Shown here piece by piece: positions 16,119 to 24,550 of a stretch of 39,301 nt of DNA. Source of the DNA: Nostoc sp. S13 (GTDB taxonomy: Bacteria; Cyanobacteriota; Cyanobacteriia; Cyanobacteriales; Nostocaceae). Location: positions 1-39,301 of the forward strand of contig NZ_JAQYWQ010000068.1 in the NCBI RefSeq assembly GCF_029379315.1, written 5' to 3'. A model generated the notes under the pieces. It was not told the DNA's origin, made no database searches, and saw only the letters and a list, made by a program, of their open reading frames with translations. Within the stretch, counting starts at the first letter, position 1, and each line of letters starts with the position of its first letter. The position numbers were made by a program, and so were the translations under genes.

Positions 16119-17633
16119 CTACTCCTCCCAAGCGAGAGTGCGTTTCACTGCCTTTTGCCAAGTCGCAAAATTGGCCAATGAGAAATTCTTCCTTGGCTTA
16201 AACACACGCTCAATTTGCCGTTGCTGCACCAGTGCTTCATAGCTCTGCCAAAATCCTACAGCTAAACCTGCTGCAAATGCTGCACCCTGAACGGTTGTAT
16301 CGCGCATTATTGGACGTTGAACTGGAATACCTAGCACATCAGCCTGGAACTGCATTAGGAAATTATTCTCGCAAGCACCACCATCTACGGTTAATTGCCC
16401 AACTGGAGTACTGTTAGATGCATTAATTGCTTGCACCACCTCCAGAACTTGATAAGCGATCGCTTCCAGCATGGCGCGAACTAGATGCTCTGGTTGTACA
16501 CTGGCGGTAATGCCGAAAAAGGCTCCCCTAGCGCTCATATCCCAGTAGGGAGCGCCCAGTCCACTAAATGCAGGCACAAAATAGACTCCACCATTATCTG
16601 TTACCTGATTGGCCATCGCTTCAGTTTCAGCAGCAGTTTTAATCAGCTTCAGGCGGTCGCGTAACCATTGAATACAAGCACCAGTAGTAAACATACTGCC
16701 TTCAAGTGCATAGCCTACATCTAAATTTCCCCTTGAATTTGCTTGAGTCCATGCCACCGTGGAAATGAGTTGATGCGGCGATCTCAGAATTTGATTACCT
16801 GTATGAGCTACTAAAAAGCTACCAGTACCATAAGTACATTTGATCAAACCGGGGCGATCGCAGCCATGACCAAATAGAGCCGCTTGTTGATCTCCCAAGA
16901 TGGCAGTGATCGGAATTTCAGCACCCAACAAAGTAGCATCAGTAACTCCAAATATTCCTAAACTAGGCTGAATCTGGGGCAAAATATCAGCCGGAATTTG
17001 AAACAGATTCAGTAAAATATCATCCCACTCACAGGTTTTGAGATTCATTAACATTGTGCGGCTGGCGTTGCTGTGGTCAGTAGCATGGATTTTCCCACCT
17101 GTGAGGTTCCACAGCACCCAGGTATCAATGGTTCCTGCCAAGACATTGTTCAGATCAATAGCAGTACAATTATCTAATAGCCACCTGAGCTTGGTAGCAG
17201 AAAAGTAAGCATCGAGAATTAAGCCAGTGCGATCGTAAATTTCTTCAGCGTAGCCTTGCTGTTGTAACTGGTGGCAAAGGGGAGCAGTGCGGCGATCTTG
17301 CCAGACGATCGCTCTATGGAGTGGTTTACCAGTAGTTTTGTCCCAAATCAAACAGGTTTCACGCTGCACAGTTAGTCCCAAGGCGGCGATCGCTGATGGA
17401 GCAATCTGGGCATTTCCAATTGCGGTTTGCATCACCCAACAGGTATCTTGCCAGATTTGTTGAGGGTCATGCTCTAACCATCCGGGCTGAGGATAATACT
17501 GAGTTAGTTCTTTGTATGCCTGACCAACAATCTTGCCGTCTGCGTTAAACACAAAGGCGCGGTTGCCTGTCGTACCTAAGTCCAGCGCTAAAATGTAGCC
17601 CGATGATCGAGTTGTGTTGCCAAATGTGTGCAT
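16119..17633 (-). CDS. glpK: Glycerol kinase
   Basis: FGGY-family sugar kinase of 504 aa that phosphorylates glycerol to glycerol 3-phosphate in the cytosol. N-terminal phosphate-binding loop LDLGTTGNRAFVFN, then TVQRETCLIWDKTTG and the active-site stretch IVWQDRRTAP. The second domain carries ILGDQQAALFGHGC, CTYGTGSFLVAHTG, FVPAFSGLGAPYWD and DGGACENNFLMQFQAD. All are at expected positions and the length is standard. The start ATG is at 17631-17633. No glpF, glpD or regulator is adjacent. The 532-base gap upstream is shared with the divergent serpin gene. Confidence 0.95.
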   Translation of the reverse strand: MHTFGNTTRSSGYILALDLGTTGNRAFVFNADGKIVGQAYKELTQYYPQPGWLEHDPQQIWQDTCWVMQTAIGNAQIAPSAIAALGLTVQRETCLIWDKTTGKPLHRAIVWQDRRTAPLCHQLQQQGYAEEIYDRTGLILDAYFSATKLRWLLDNCTAIDLNNVLAGTIDTWVLWNLTGGKIHATDHSNASRTMLMNLKTCEWDDILLNLFQIPADILPQIQPSLGIFGVTDATLLGAEIPITAILGDQQAALFGHGCDRPGLIKCTYGTGSFLVAHTGNQILRSPHQLISTVAWTQANSRGNLDVGYALEGSMFTTGACIQWLRDRLKLIKTAAETEAMANQVTDNGGVYFVPAFSGLGAPYWDMSARGAFFGITASVQPEHLVRAMLEAIAYQVLEVVQAINASNSTPVGQLTVDGGACENNFLMQFQADVLGIPVQRPIMRDTTVQGAAFAAGLAVGFWQSYEALVQQRQIERVFKPRKNFSLANFATWQKAVKRTLAWEE

Positions 17634-18165
17634 AGTGGCTTTGATATGCTGTGTAGGCGTAGCCAGCCTTTAGGCATCGCTAAATCAGATATACATTATT
17701 TTGTGTACATTTTGAATTGGGCGATCGCCTAGCGCGTTTAGAAACTGCACGCCAGTTGCTTCTTCCAATGGGAGAAAAGGAGACGCTTTTGCTAGCTTGC
17801 TTGTATTGCAGGGGTACAAGTCGGGCATTGCCCCGACATTTCGTACTTGATGCGTAAGTCCTAATATCTATAAAAACCTAACAGAAGTGGTTATTTTGCA
17901 ATTGCGTAGCTTACAATACATTTATAGATAAATAGGAAAACTCCTAGAAATCAAAATTTTTCATAACTCGTCTGCGTAGCCGCCTCAATTAGGAATTAGC
18001 AACTCTCACAAGTTGGTTTACTTCCTCTGAGATACTAACTTGCTGTTACAGAAACTGTAACAGTCCGATTTTTCTATTGGAGCAAGTGCAATAGTTAATC
18101 ATTGACACAGTATCTGCGTCAACCATGATCACAGATCGGGAATCCTTGGCAATTGAGGTGGTATA
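17634..18165. other. Divergent intergenic region glpK/serpin with repeat fragments
   Basis: The glpK-side half has repeat modules: TAGGCGTAGCC-type sequence at 17652-17663, GCTAGCTTGCTTGTATTGCAG at about 17791-17811, and TGCGTAAGTCCTA at 17851-17863, the same end motif seen in the element at 25901-26117. The serpin-side half contains the operator-like palindrome at 18043-18063. No gene was found. Confidence 0.55.
18043..18063. promoter_or_regulatory. Operator-like perfect palindrome upstream of serpin
   Basis: CTGTTACAG-AAA-CTGTAACAG, 9-bp perfect arms with a 3-base centre, ends 102 bases before the serpin start. Because both flanking genes diverge, a terminator is not needed here, which favours a protein-binding site. 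The binder is not identified; it does not fit the NtcA GTA-N8-TAC pattern. Confidence 0.45.
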
Positions 18166-19500
18166 ATGAATCCGCAGAAATATAGTAGTGTGAGAGAAAA
18201 TTTCATGCAAAGACGCTATGGTGTTAGTCTGGGCAGACGTTATGCGCTGGCAGCTGCAAGTGTTGTTCTCTTCAGTGTATTAGGGTATTCTCAAGTCGAT
18301 AATAATAAAAGTGCCCTAGCCCAATCTGGTTTGCCTCAGTCAGAAACTCCATTGCAAAAAAAAACACTCAAAACTGATAAAAAAATCGTTGAGTCTAACA
18401 ATAAGTTTGGCTTCAAACTGTTTTCAGAAGTTCTGAAAAATGATCAGACTGGGAAGAATGTTTTTATCTCACCTTTGAGTGTGGCGATCGCTCTTGCTAT
18501 GGTCTATAACGGCGCTAGCGGCTCGACTCAACTAGGAATGGCAAAAACCCTGGAATTACAGGGAATAAGTCTACCAGAAATCAACTCTTATTACGCGGCG
18601 GCATTAAAGGAGCTTGTAGACAATGCTGATGCGAAAGTGCAACTGAATATTGCTAACTCACTTTGGGCAAATCAAGATTTTAGCTTTGTGCCAGACTTTC
18701 TCCAGAGAGTACAGTATTTCTATAAAGCCAAGGTTAGCAATTTAAACTTTCAAGATGCCGCCGCACCTAATATTATCAATAACTGGGTCAAAGAAAATAC
18801 TAACGGCAAAATCAATAAGATAGTTGAAACTATCCAACCCAACGATGTGTTATTTCTGATTAATGCCATATATTTTAAAGGAAAATGGACTAAAAAATTT
18901 GACAAAAGTCAAACCGCTCAATACCCCTTTTACATCACATCTGGCAAGCAAAAACAATACCCGATGATGTCACAGGACGGTGAGTATAGATACTATGAAA
19001 ACAAACAATTTCAGGCAGTTAGTTTACCTTACGGCAAAGATGGTAAATTCAGTTTTTATATATTTTTGCCCAAACAGAACTCTAACCTCACAGCCTTCTA
19101 TCAAAACTTGAATGTTGAAAACTGGGAAAAATGGATGACTCAGTTCAACAAACGAAAAGGGTTTATTCGCTTACCGCGCTTTCAAACAGAGTATAATGTT
19201 AAACTCAATGATGCCTTAAAAAGTTTGGGCATGGAGGAGGCTTTCAGCAACAATGCCAATTTTTCTGGCATAGGTAAAAATCTTACCATTAGCGAAGTTA
19301 AGCATAAAACTTTTGTGGAAGTGAACGAAGAAGGCACGGAAGCAGCTGCGGTTACTTCAGTGGGAGTATCAGTGACATCAGTAGCTTTTCCTATAGAGCC
19401 ACCATTCCAAATGATTGTTGACCATCCCTTCTTCTCTGCCATTAGGGATAATCAGACGGGAAGGGTTTTGTTTATGGGTTCAATCATTGACCCACAGTAA
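18166..19500 (+). CDS. Exported serpin (serine protease inhibitor)
   Basis: A 444-aa serpin with an N-terminal basic and hydrophobic signal region and an ALA|QS-type cleavage site near residue 50. The serpin core runs from about residue 80 to the end: NVFISPLSVAIALAMVYNGA, NAIYFKGKWTKKF, and the C-terminal PFQMIVDHPFFSAIRD plus GRVLFMGSI. The reactive-centre hinge EEGTEAAAVTS (residues 388-398) has the small residues needed for loop insertion, so it should be inhibitory. Counting from Gly390 as P15 places P1-P1' at about Thr404-Ser405, which would fit an elastase- or subtilisin-like target more than trypsin (inference). GAGGTG at 18155-18160 supports the ATG at 18166. No protease gene is adjacent. 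Confidence 0.95.
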   Translation: MNPQKYSSVRENFMQRRYGVSLGRRYALAAASVVLFSVLGYSQVDNNKSALAQSGLPQSETPLQKKTLKTDKKIVESNNKFGFKLFSEVLKNDQTGKNVFISPLSVAIALAMVYNGASGSTQLGMAKTLELQGISLPEINSYYAAALKELVDNADAKVQLNIANSLWANQDFSFVPDFLQRVQYFYKAKVSNLNFQDAAAPNIINNWVKENTNGKINKIVETIQPNDVLFLINAIYFKGKWTKKFDKSQTAQYPFYITSGKQKQYPMMSQDGEYRYYENKQFQAVSLPYGKDGKFSFYIFLPKQNSNLTAFYQNLNVENWEKWMTQFNKRKGFIRLPRFQTEYNVKLNDALKSLGMEEAFSNNANFSGIGKNLTISEVKHKTFVEVNEEGTEAAAVTSVGVSVTSVAFPIEPPFQMIVDHPFFSAIRDNQTGRVLFMGSIIDPQ

Positions 19501-19577
19501 AGAATTCAAAATCAAAGGATGTTTAAAAAGTCTAATTTATTACTTGCCTTGGCAACTGGAAGTCGCTGCTACACAAA

Positions 19578-19602
19578 CAAAACCCACTTTCGTGGGTTTA
19601 AA
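19578..19602. terminator. Hairpin between serpin and AI-2E permease genes
   Basis: AAACCCAC-TTTC-GTGGGTTT forms an 8-bp stem with a 4-base loop, with A-rich sequence before and TTTAAAA after. It lies in the 236-base gap between the two convergent genes and could end either transcript. The gap also contains an open frame that overlaps the serpin end and is not supported. Confidence 0.6.
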
Positions 19603-19736
19603 ACTCTTGATTTTTCATGCTTTCCCCGGAGGTGAACTTATCTGCCAGACGCTATTAGCGTTCGTTTATGTAGTAGTGAATTATATTCCCCTAATACTTT
19701 TTAAACGTCCTCTGAAGAAATTTTGAATTTTGAATT

Positions 19737-20912
19737 CTAGGGTAATGTCGCTTCAGAAATGCTCAGAGTGTTTTTAGCGTCAGCTTTTGGCGACTCGTTT
19801 GCTGTAACGGGTGCAGTCATCTCTCCAGTGGTGCTGTCGTTTATCTCGCTGCTTAGGCTACCAGGACGCAAGGCGCTTAAAGCCGTCTTAATCACAACAG
19901 CAGTAGGTACTGCCACAATTACACCCAACAGTCCGCCAATTCTTGCTCCTGTCAAGACTGATATTAAAATCCAAACTGGATTTAAACCAGTAAAGCTGCC
20001 TAAAATTCGCGGGGCAATTAAGTTTTCAAGAATTTGCTGGACAATTACTGCCGCGATCAACACTCTCACACCCATTGAGAAATCTTGCAACGCTACCAAT
20101 AGTGTAGTCAGGGCGATGCCCACAGAACCACCAAAGGGCACGAGAGCCATCAGGCCAATAGTTAGGCCGAATAGCAGCCCAAATGGTACCTTCAGCCACA
20201 AAAAGGTAGGAATGAGGGCTGAAGCCATACAGGTAGATAAAATCAGTTGGGTAATGAAGAAATTTTGGAAGCTCAGGCGGACTGTTTTGGAGAAAGGATC
20301 TCGAAATTTAGCAGGTAGCCATTCCACTAAACTTTGCCAGAGTTCAGCCCCATGCTGTAAAAGATAGAAAGTCAAAACTATCGTCAAGAGAATATCTAAC
20401 AGACTAGTGACTGTGATCACAGCCAGATTTAAAACTTGTCCAGCGATCGCTTGCAATTGTCCCTTGACGCGATCGTTGATTTGCACTACCAAAGCATCAA
20501 GGTTAATTGGTAAGTTAAAAGTCTCAGCTTTTTGGTTTAATATCATTAACTGAGAGCGTCCAGAGTCGATCAACTCTGGCAAACGAGCCACCAGTTGTTG
20601 AGCTTGGGTAAGGGCCAGGGGAAAAAGTGTGACACCCAACGCCAATAAAATCGATAAAGCCAAGAGAAATACTAGGATAGCAACTTGCTCTCGCCTAGCA
20701 CCATGATGCTCCATCCAGGTTACGGGGTAGTTGAGGAGAAATGCTAGCACTGAGGCTGCGACTAAAATGACTATGAGAGAATGGAAGTAATTAAAAAATA
20801 CCGAAAGTGCCCAACCATTGAGAACTAGCAGTGGAGCGAATAGCGCGATCGCCCCGATTCGCGCTATTGGTGTGAATGTTTGCCACCAGTCGAGTAGCTT
20901 GCGTGTCTGCAT
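19737..20912 (-). CDS. AI-2E family transporter (PerM/TqsA-like)
   Basis: Membrane protein of 391 aa with the AI-2E exporter family pattern. It has N-terminal paired helices, a cytosolic helical stretch (LVARLPELIDSGRSQLMILN), and later helices with FGLLFGLTIGLMALVPFGG, ILIAAVIVQQILENLIAPRI-like sequence, and GLNPVWILISVLTGARIGGLLG. About seven to eight membrane segments. Family members export varied small molecules or act as Na+-coupled antiporters, and only a few handle autoinducer-2, so the substrate here is unknown. The C-terminal 40 residues are polar and variable. Start ATG at 20910-20912. It diverges from the small membrane protein gene with about 64 bases between the chosen starts. 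Confidence 0.92.
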   Translation of the reverse strand: MQTRKLLDWWQTFTPIARIGAIALFAPLLVLNGWALSVFFNYFHSLIVILVAASVLAFLLNYPVTWMEHHGARREQVAILVFLLALSILLALGVTLFPLALTQAQQLVARLPELIDSGRSQLMILNQKAETFNLPINLDALVVQINDRVKGQLQAIAGQVLNLAVITVTSLLDILLTIVLTFYLLQHGAELWQSLVEWLPAKFRDPFSKTVRLSFQNFFITQLILSTCMASALIPTFLWLKVPFGLLFGLTIGLMALVPFGGSVGIALTTLLVALQDFSMGVRVLIAAVIVQQILENLIAPRILGSFTGLNPVWILISVLTGARIGGLLGVIVAVPTAVVIKTALSALRPGSLSSEINDSTTGEMTAPVTANESPKADAKNTLSISEATLP

Positions 20913-20976
20913 TTTGAGCTGATTGCGGGATAGAACTAAATTAAATCTTTCTTTAGAGCTTATTATCTCTAACTAT

Positions 20977-21519
20977 ATGAATGACATTCATCCTTCTAGT
21001 TTAGGAGTTAGACTAACCCCAATGGAGAATTTTAAACCGAGAGAGAATGGAGAGTGGAGAGTGGGGACTGGGGCAGCAGGGGAGCAGAGGGATAATAATA
21101 ATGCCCAATGCCCCATGCCCCATGCCCAATCCCCAATGCCCCATGCCCAATCCCCAATGCCCAATACCCCAAGCCCAATCCCCAAAACACAGTTGCTTTT
21201 ATATTTGATTCCGATCATTGGCTTTTTTCCGTCCTTGTGGACTCTTTATCGGGGCCAGGGTAGTCGAGAACAACTTGCGATTAGTCGTCTGTCTATTACT
21301 TTGGCACTTATTTGGCTGTTGGGATATCTATTATTAGCTAGTGGAGCAGCAACTTCAGATTTTTTGACGCTACGTCTATTTATCCTCAATAGCTTTCTCA
21401 CATCAGGTTACTTTTTAGTGAGTGTCTGGTTGATTTTGCGGCTGATGCAGGGCAAATCTGGGCGTTTACCAGGGTTTAGTACTCTAGCAGAACGACTGCT
21501 AGGCAAGTATTTATCTTAA
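20977..21519 (+). CDS. Small membrane protein with STRR-encoded linker
   Basis: About 180 aa. The C-terminal part has three hydrophobic segments: LLLYLIPIIGFFPSLWTLY, ITLALIWLLGYLLLASGAA and LILRLMQGKSG preceded by FLTSGYFLVSV. A conserved-looking RGQGSREQLAISRLS loop lies between the first two. The N-terminal half is polar and contains an imperfect heptad peptide repeat (AQCPMPH, AQSPMPH, AQSPMPN, TPSPIPK) encoded by an STRR array. The ATG at 20977 is the best-placed start; a TTG at 20923 or the ATG at 21022 are alternatives. It precedes the LCP gene, and such membrane proteins next to LCP genes are seen in other cyanobacteria, but no function is known to me. Confidence 0.7.
   Translation: MNDIHPSSLGVRLTPMENFKPRENGEWRVGTGAAGEQRDNNNAQCPMPHAQSPMPHAQSPMPNTPSPIPKTQLLLYLIPIIGFFPSLWTLYRGQGSREQLAISRLSITLALIWLLGYLLLASGAATSDFLTLRLFILNSFLTSGYFLVSVWLILRLMQGKSGRLPGFSTLAERLLGKYLS
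21101..21184. repeat. STRR, twelve heptamers inside a coding sequence
   Basis: Twelve tandem heptamers of the ATGCCCA/ATGCCCC/ATCCCCA type. This is the complement of the ATTGGGC family at 942-997. At 84 bases (28 codons) it keeps the reading frame of the membrane protein gene, and 21 bases equal seven codons, which creates a seven-residue peptide repeat. Confidence 0.92.
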
Positions 21520-21763
21520 TTTTTTCCGGTGATAATTTGCTAGTATTTTTACTTATTTTCTCAAAAATTCGGTTGATTGATCCATAATATCTAGTCAAAT
21601 CCAGTTTATTATTGCCATACTTCAGTAAAACATCTCCAGGTTGCCCCAAAATAAAGATAAATGCTGCTACAAGTGTTGTGGTTGACACTATAAAAAAGGT
21701 TAGCACTGATAATAAAGAGTTAGCTATTATGGGTTGATTTGCCAGCATGTTTTTAGTCTGCAA
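21476..21763 (-). CDS. Possible small membrane protein (95 aa)
   Basis: Open frame opposite the flanking genes, encoding MLANQPIIANSLLSVLTFF and a further hydrophobic segment (about residues 15-42, one membrane helix). A polar tail containing ILGQPGDVLLKYGNNKLDL follows, which looks like real protein rather than random translation. A start at 21763 or at the ATG at 21748 is possible. It overlaps the 3' end of the upstream membrane protein gene by 44 bases on the other strand. I do not recognise the family, and it may be a shadow frame in AT-rich DNA. Confidence 0.4.
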   Translation of the reverse strand: MQTKNMLANQPIIANSLLSVLTFFIVSTTTLVAAFIFILGQPGDVLLKYGNNKLDLTRYYGSINRIFEKISKNTSKLSPEKIKINTCLAVVLLEY

Positions 21764-21803
21764 ATTTAGCGAATTTGATTAGTCAGTAAGTGTGAGGAAG
21801 TCT

Positions 21804-23228
21804 GTGACCATTCAAAGAAGTTCGGCGGAAGAAAACCAGTCGGGAAAAGCCTCAAAGTCCAGTAACAAAATTTCTCAGAACTCGAAATCAGGACGTTGGC
21901 TGTGGTTTTGGGTAGGTATGAGTGGTATTGCGATGGTGTCAGCAACAGCAGGGGCGCTTTTGGCCGTGTCTTTGACCAGTACGCCTTTGCAACAAGCCCA
22001 GCTAAGTCCAAAGGATGAGGCGGTGTTTGATGGCGATCGCATTTCTGGAGGTGTGCTGCGATTTTCAGAATTAACTCGCCCGGTGAATCTGTTGGTTTTG
22101 GGGATGAGCGTACTTCCCCCAGATATCCAAAACCCTCCCCCAGAAACCAAAAACCTCAGATACCAGCCCGAGCTAAACTCCTTTGATGGTCTTTCGGATG
22201 TGATGCTCTTGCTCAAATTTGATCCAGAGACGAAAAAAATAATTATTCTCTCCATTCCCAGAGATACCCGCACAGAAATAGAGGGGTATGGGGTAAAGAA
22301 AATTAATGCTGCCAATGTTGACGGTGGGCCAGCTTTGACTGCCAGAACCGTCAGTAATCTCTTAGGTGGGGCGGGAATTGATCGCTATGTCCGAATTAAC
22401 GTTCTGGGAGTTGCCAAGCTGATCGATGTTTTAGGTGGCGTGACGGTCTATGTCCCCAAAGATATGAAGTACCAAGATGATTCTCAGCATTTGTATATCA
22501 ATTTGAAGGCGGGTAAGCAGCATCTCAATGGTGATCAGACACTGCAATTGCTGCGTTTTCGCCATGACGAACTCGGTGATATTGGTCGGATTCAGCGACA
22601 GCAAATGGTGATGCGTGCTTTGATGGATCAAACACTCAATCCAGCTACTGTTGCTCAATTACCTAAAGTTCTGGATGTAGTGAAAGACCACATCGATACC
22701 AATTTAACGGTTGAGGAGTTAGTGGCGCTAATGGGTTTTGGGGTGCGGACAAATCGCTCTAATATGCAAATGTTAATGCTGCCAGGTCGCTTTAGCGAGA
22801 AAAGCGAGTTTGATGCTAGCTATTGGTTGCCCAACAAAAAGGGTATTGCTAAACTGATGGCTCAACACTTTAGTTTGGAATCAGAACAGGAACAGCTGGC
22901 AACTACGGCTGACCCACGCTCTTTACGTGTAGCAATTCAAGATAGTACAGGTGGCGATCGCTCTAACCTGCAACCATTAATTAGAGCCTTGGAAAAATCT
23001 GGATATCGCAACATCTATATCGCCAAAGCATGGGGTGAACCTCTAGAGGTAACTCATATTGTCGCCCAACAAGGAGATAGTGATACTGCCGAATCAGTTC
23101 GCAACACTTTGGGATTTGGAGAAGTGCGTGTGGAAAGTACTGGCAACCTTGGCTCGGATATCAGTATCCAAGTGGGTAAGGACTGGTTGGAACAAAAATC
23201 TATTTTGGAGAAGTCGCTGACGAAATAA
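21804..23228 (+). CDS. LytR-CpsA-Psr (LCP) family cell-envelope ligase
   Basis: LCP proteins transfer polyprenyl-linked glycopolymers to peptidoglycan outside the cytoplasmic membrane. There is a short cytoplasmic basic N-terminus, then a membrane helix (WLWFWVGMSGIAMVSATAGA). The LCP domain (about residues 80-270) has SDVMLLLKFDPETKKIIILS, IPRDTRTEIEGYG with the conserved Arg/Asp pair, KINAANVDGGP, VLGGVTVYVP, and GDQTLQLLRFRHDELGDIGR followed by QRQQ. A LytR_C domain ends the protein (RVAIQDSTGG to DISIQVGKDW). I prefer the GTG at 21804, with GAGGAAG at 21794-21800 just ahead; a GTG at 21792 would add four residues without a ribosome binding site. Likely to act in wall or exopolysaccharide attachment. 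Confidence 0.93.
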   Translation: MTIQRSSAEENQSGKASKSSNKISQNSKSGRWLWFWVGMSGIAMVSATAGALLAVSLTSTPLQQAQLSPKDEAVFDGDRISGGVLRFSELTRPVNLLVLGMSVLPPDIQNPPPETKNLRYQPELNSFDGLSDVMLLLKFDPETKKIIILSIPRDTRTEIEGYGVKKINAANVDGGPALTARTVSNLLGGAGIDRYVRINVLGVAKLIDVLGGVTVYVPKDMKYQDDSQHLYINLKAGKQHLNGDQTLQLLRFRHDELGDIGRIQRQQMVMRALMDQTLNPATVAQLPKVLDVVKDHIDTNLTVEELVALMGFGVRTNRSNMQMLMLPGRFSEKSEFDASYWLPNKKGIAKLMAQHFSLESEQEQLATTADPRSLRVAIQDSTGGDRSNLQPLIRALEKSGYRNIYIAKAWGEPLEVTHIVAQQGDSDTAESVRNTLGFGEVRVESTGNLGSDISIQVGKDWLEQKSILEKSLTK

Positions 23229-23235
23229 TTCCTAA

Positions 23236-23335
23236 TGATGCTCTCTACCAGACGCTAAAAGCGTAGCTTGCTTCTCTGTAAGAGTATGCGGACACGAGAA
23301 AGCGTGACGAAGACAGTAATTCGTAATTAATTATG
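23236..23335. repeat. Palindromic interspersed repeat after the LCP gene
   Basis: Contains GACGCTAAAAGCGTAGCTTG (23252-23271) and CTTCTCTGTAAGAGTATGCG, the same module type as in the kdp gaps, then an AT-rich TAATTCGTAATTAATTATGA stretch. Lies between the convergent LCP and TrpD2-like genes; no separate terminator is obvious. Confidence 0.6.
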
Positions 23336-23379
23336 AATTATTCTAGCTGAACTGTTTACACTGGTACAAATCCTGCTGA

Positions 23380-24429
23380 CTATGAATTTACTAACTGGCT
23401 GAGTTCTTGGAGTTTAGCTGCTACCACACCAGTGGTTAATAATTGTTCTGCTTTAGCTAAACCCTTTGACATATCTGGACAAATACCACTCCGCCAGAGG
23501 TAAAATCCGCCATTCCACAAAGCTGTTTGCATTAATTCGCTTGGTTTACCTGCTAAAACGTTCTGAATATCCGCCACCAGTTCTTCAGTAGTTCCAAGCG
23601 GTACGTTCTTGGTAGTAAAGCCGTAATCACGCGGTACGAGGTGCAATCGTTCTACTCCTGGGGATGCTACGGATGAAGATAAGCTGATGATCGCAGTCCG
23701 ATCGCGGGGTAAGTCGCAACTACCTTCTAATCCTTTGATTAATGTAAATTTCGTTACTCCCCGCAGCCCCAGAGCTATCTGAAACATCCCTTCTGTCGGC
23801 GGATGAACAAACCCAGCAATGACGTGAGCATCCCCAGCATCAGGACACCAGATTAGCTCCATTGTCGCTAAAGGTGGACGCTTGCCGAGTTGGTCGCGGT
23901 ACTCCCAAATACTGTTAGTTAAGGGAAAATGCTGAGGAAGATAAATAAAGCCGATTGCCGTTTGCTCAAATACTTGCTGGGTTTTTGGTAGTGGTAGCCT
24001 AGTCCAATCCACTCCTAAACCCTGCCAAATATCTATTAGGGGTAAGCCATACTTAGTTGGTAGGCGATCGCCACCGTGCATTATCACTGGTTGTCCAACT
24101 GCGGCGAGTAGTAAAGCTGTGACGGGACTAATTGGCGCTGTGCGTGTTCTGCCATCATAGGGGATGCCAAGAGCGATCGCTGGTCGTCCAGAGGCGATTG
24201 GTTGCAATTTTGGCCCCAGTTCCTCATAGGCATCCAACATTCCCGCCAACTCTTCCCCCGTAGGACGCTTGATTCGATGAGCAATCAAAAACGCTCCGAT
24301 TTGAGCTGGTGTAGCTTCACCCAGTAGCATCATTTTAGTAGCGGTGGCTGCTTGGGCGCGAGTTAAATTCTCGGCTGTGTGATTTCCGCTACCTACTTTT
24401 TGCAGGAATTCTCTAAATACATTGCTCAT
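23380..24429 (-). CDS. TrpD2/YbiB-like (anthranilate phosphoribosyltransferase family)
   Basis: A 349-aa member of the TrpD/thymidine-phosphorylase fold family. The N-terminal helical domain (LTRAQAATATKMMLLGEATPAQIGAFLIAHRIKRPTGEE in part) matches TrpD. Where true TrpD has the phosphate-binding GTGGD loop, this protein reads GIPYDGRTRTAP, as in the TrpD2/YbiB group. YbiB-type proteins lack anthranilate phosphoribosyltransferase activity and bind nucleic acid. Further motifs: VIMHGGDRLPTKYG, LIDIWQGLGVDW and TLIKGLEGSCDL, which also match that group. It should therefore not be counted as a tryptophan biosynthesis gene. Start ATG at 24427-24429. Upstream is a repeat and then the TnpB element. 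Confidence 0.88.
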   Translation of the reverse strand: MSNVFREFLQKVGSGNHTAENLTRAQAATATKMMLLGEATPAQIGAFLIAHRIKRPTGEELAGMLDAYEELGPKLQPIASGRPAIALGIPYDGRTRTAPISPVTALLLAAVGQPVIMHGGDRLPTKYGLPLIDIWQGLGVDWTRLPLPKTQQVFEQTAIGFIYLPQHFPLTNSIWEYRDQLGKRPPLATMELIWCPDAGDAHVIAGFVHPPTEGMFQIALGLRGVTKFTLIKGLEGSCDLPRDRTAIISLSSSVASPGVERLHLVPRDYGFTTKNVPLGTTEELVADIQNVLAGKPSELMQTALWNGGFYLWRSGICPDMSKGLAKAEQLLTTGVVAAKLQELSQLVNS

Positions 24430-24444
24430 TTGTTCTTTATCTCC

Positions 24445-24535
24445 GTACCCGTTGGGGGAAGCAAGCTACGCGTAGTCGTCTCCCTTATGAGAAGTTCAGA
24501 TGCCTGCGCCGGGCTACGCCTATGCTAATCAAGTT
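24445..24535. repeat. Palindromic repeat between trpD2-like gene and IS element
   Basis: Made of GAAGCAAGCTACGCGTAG (24460-24477), CTTATGAGAAGTTCAGATGC and GCCGGGCTACGCCTATGCTA modules, all variants of repeats found elsewhere in the window. It sits directly upstream of the TrpD2-like start, so that gene's promoter must lie in or beyond it. Confidence 0.55.
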
Positions 24536-24550
24536 TACGAGATATGATGC

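Noticed and set aside
19415..19726. 103-aa frame at the serpin end
   Set aside because: It overlaps the serpin in another frame and runs through the convergent hairpin.
19759..20367. 202-aa frame on the + strand
   Set aside because: Shadow of the AI-2E permease gene on the other strand.
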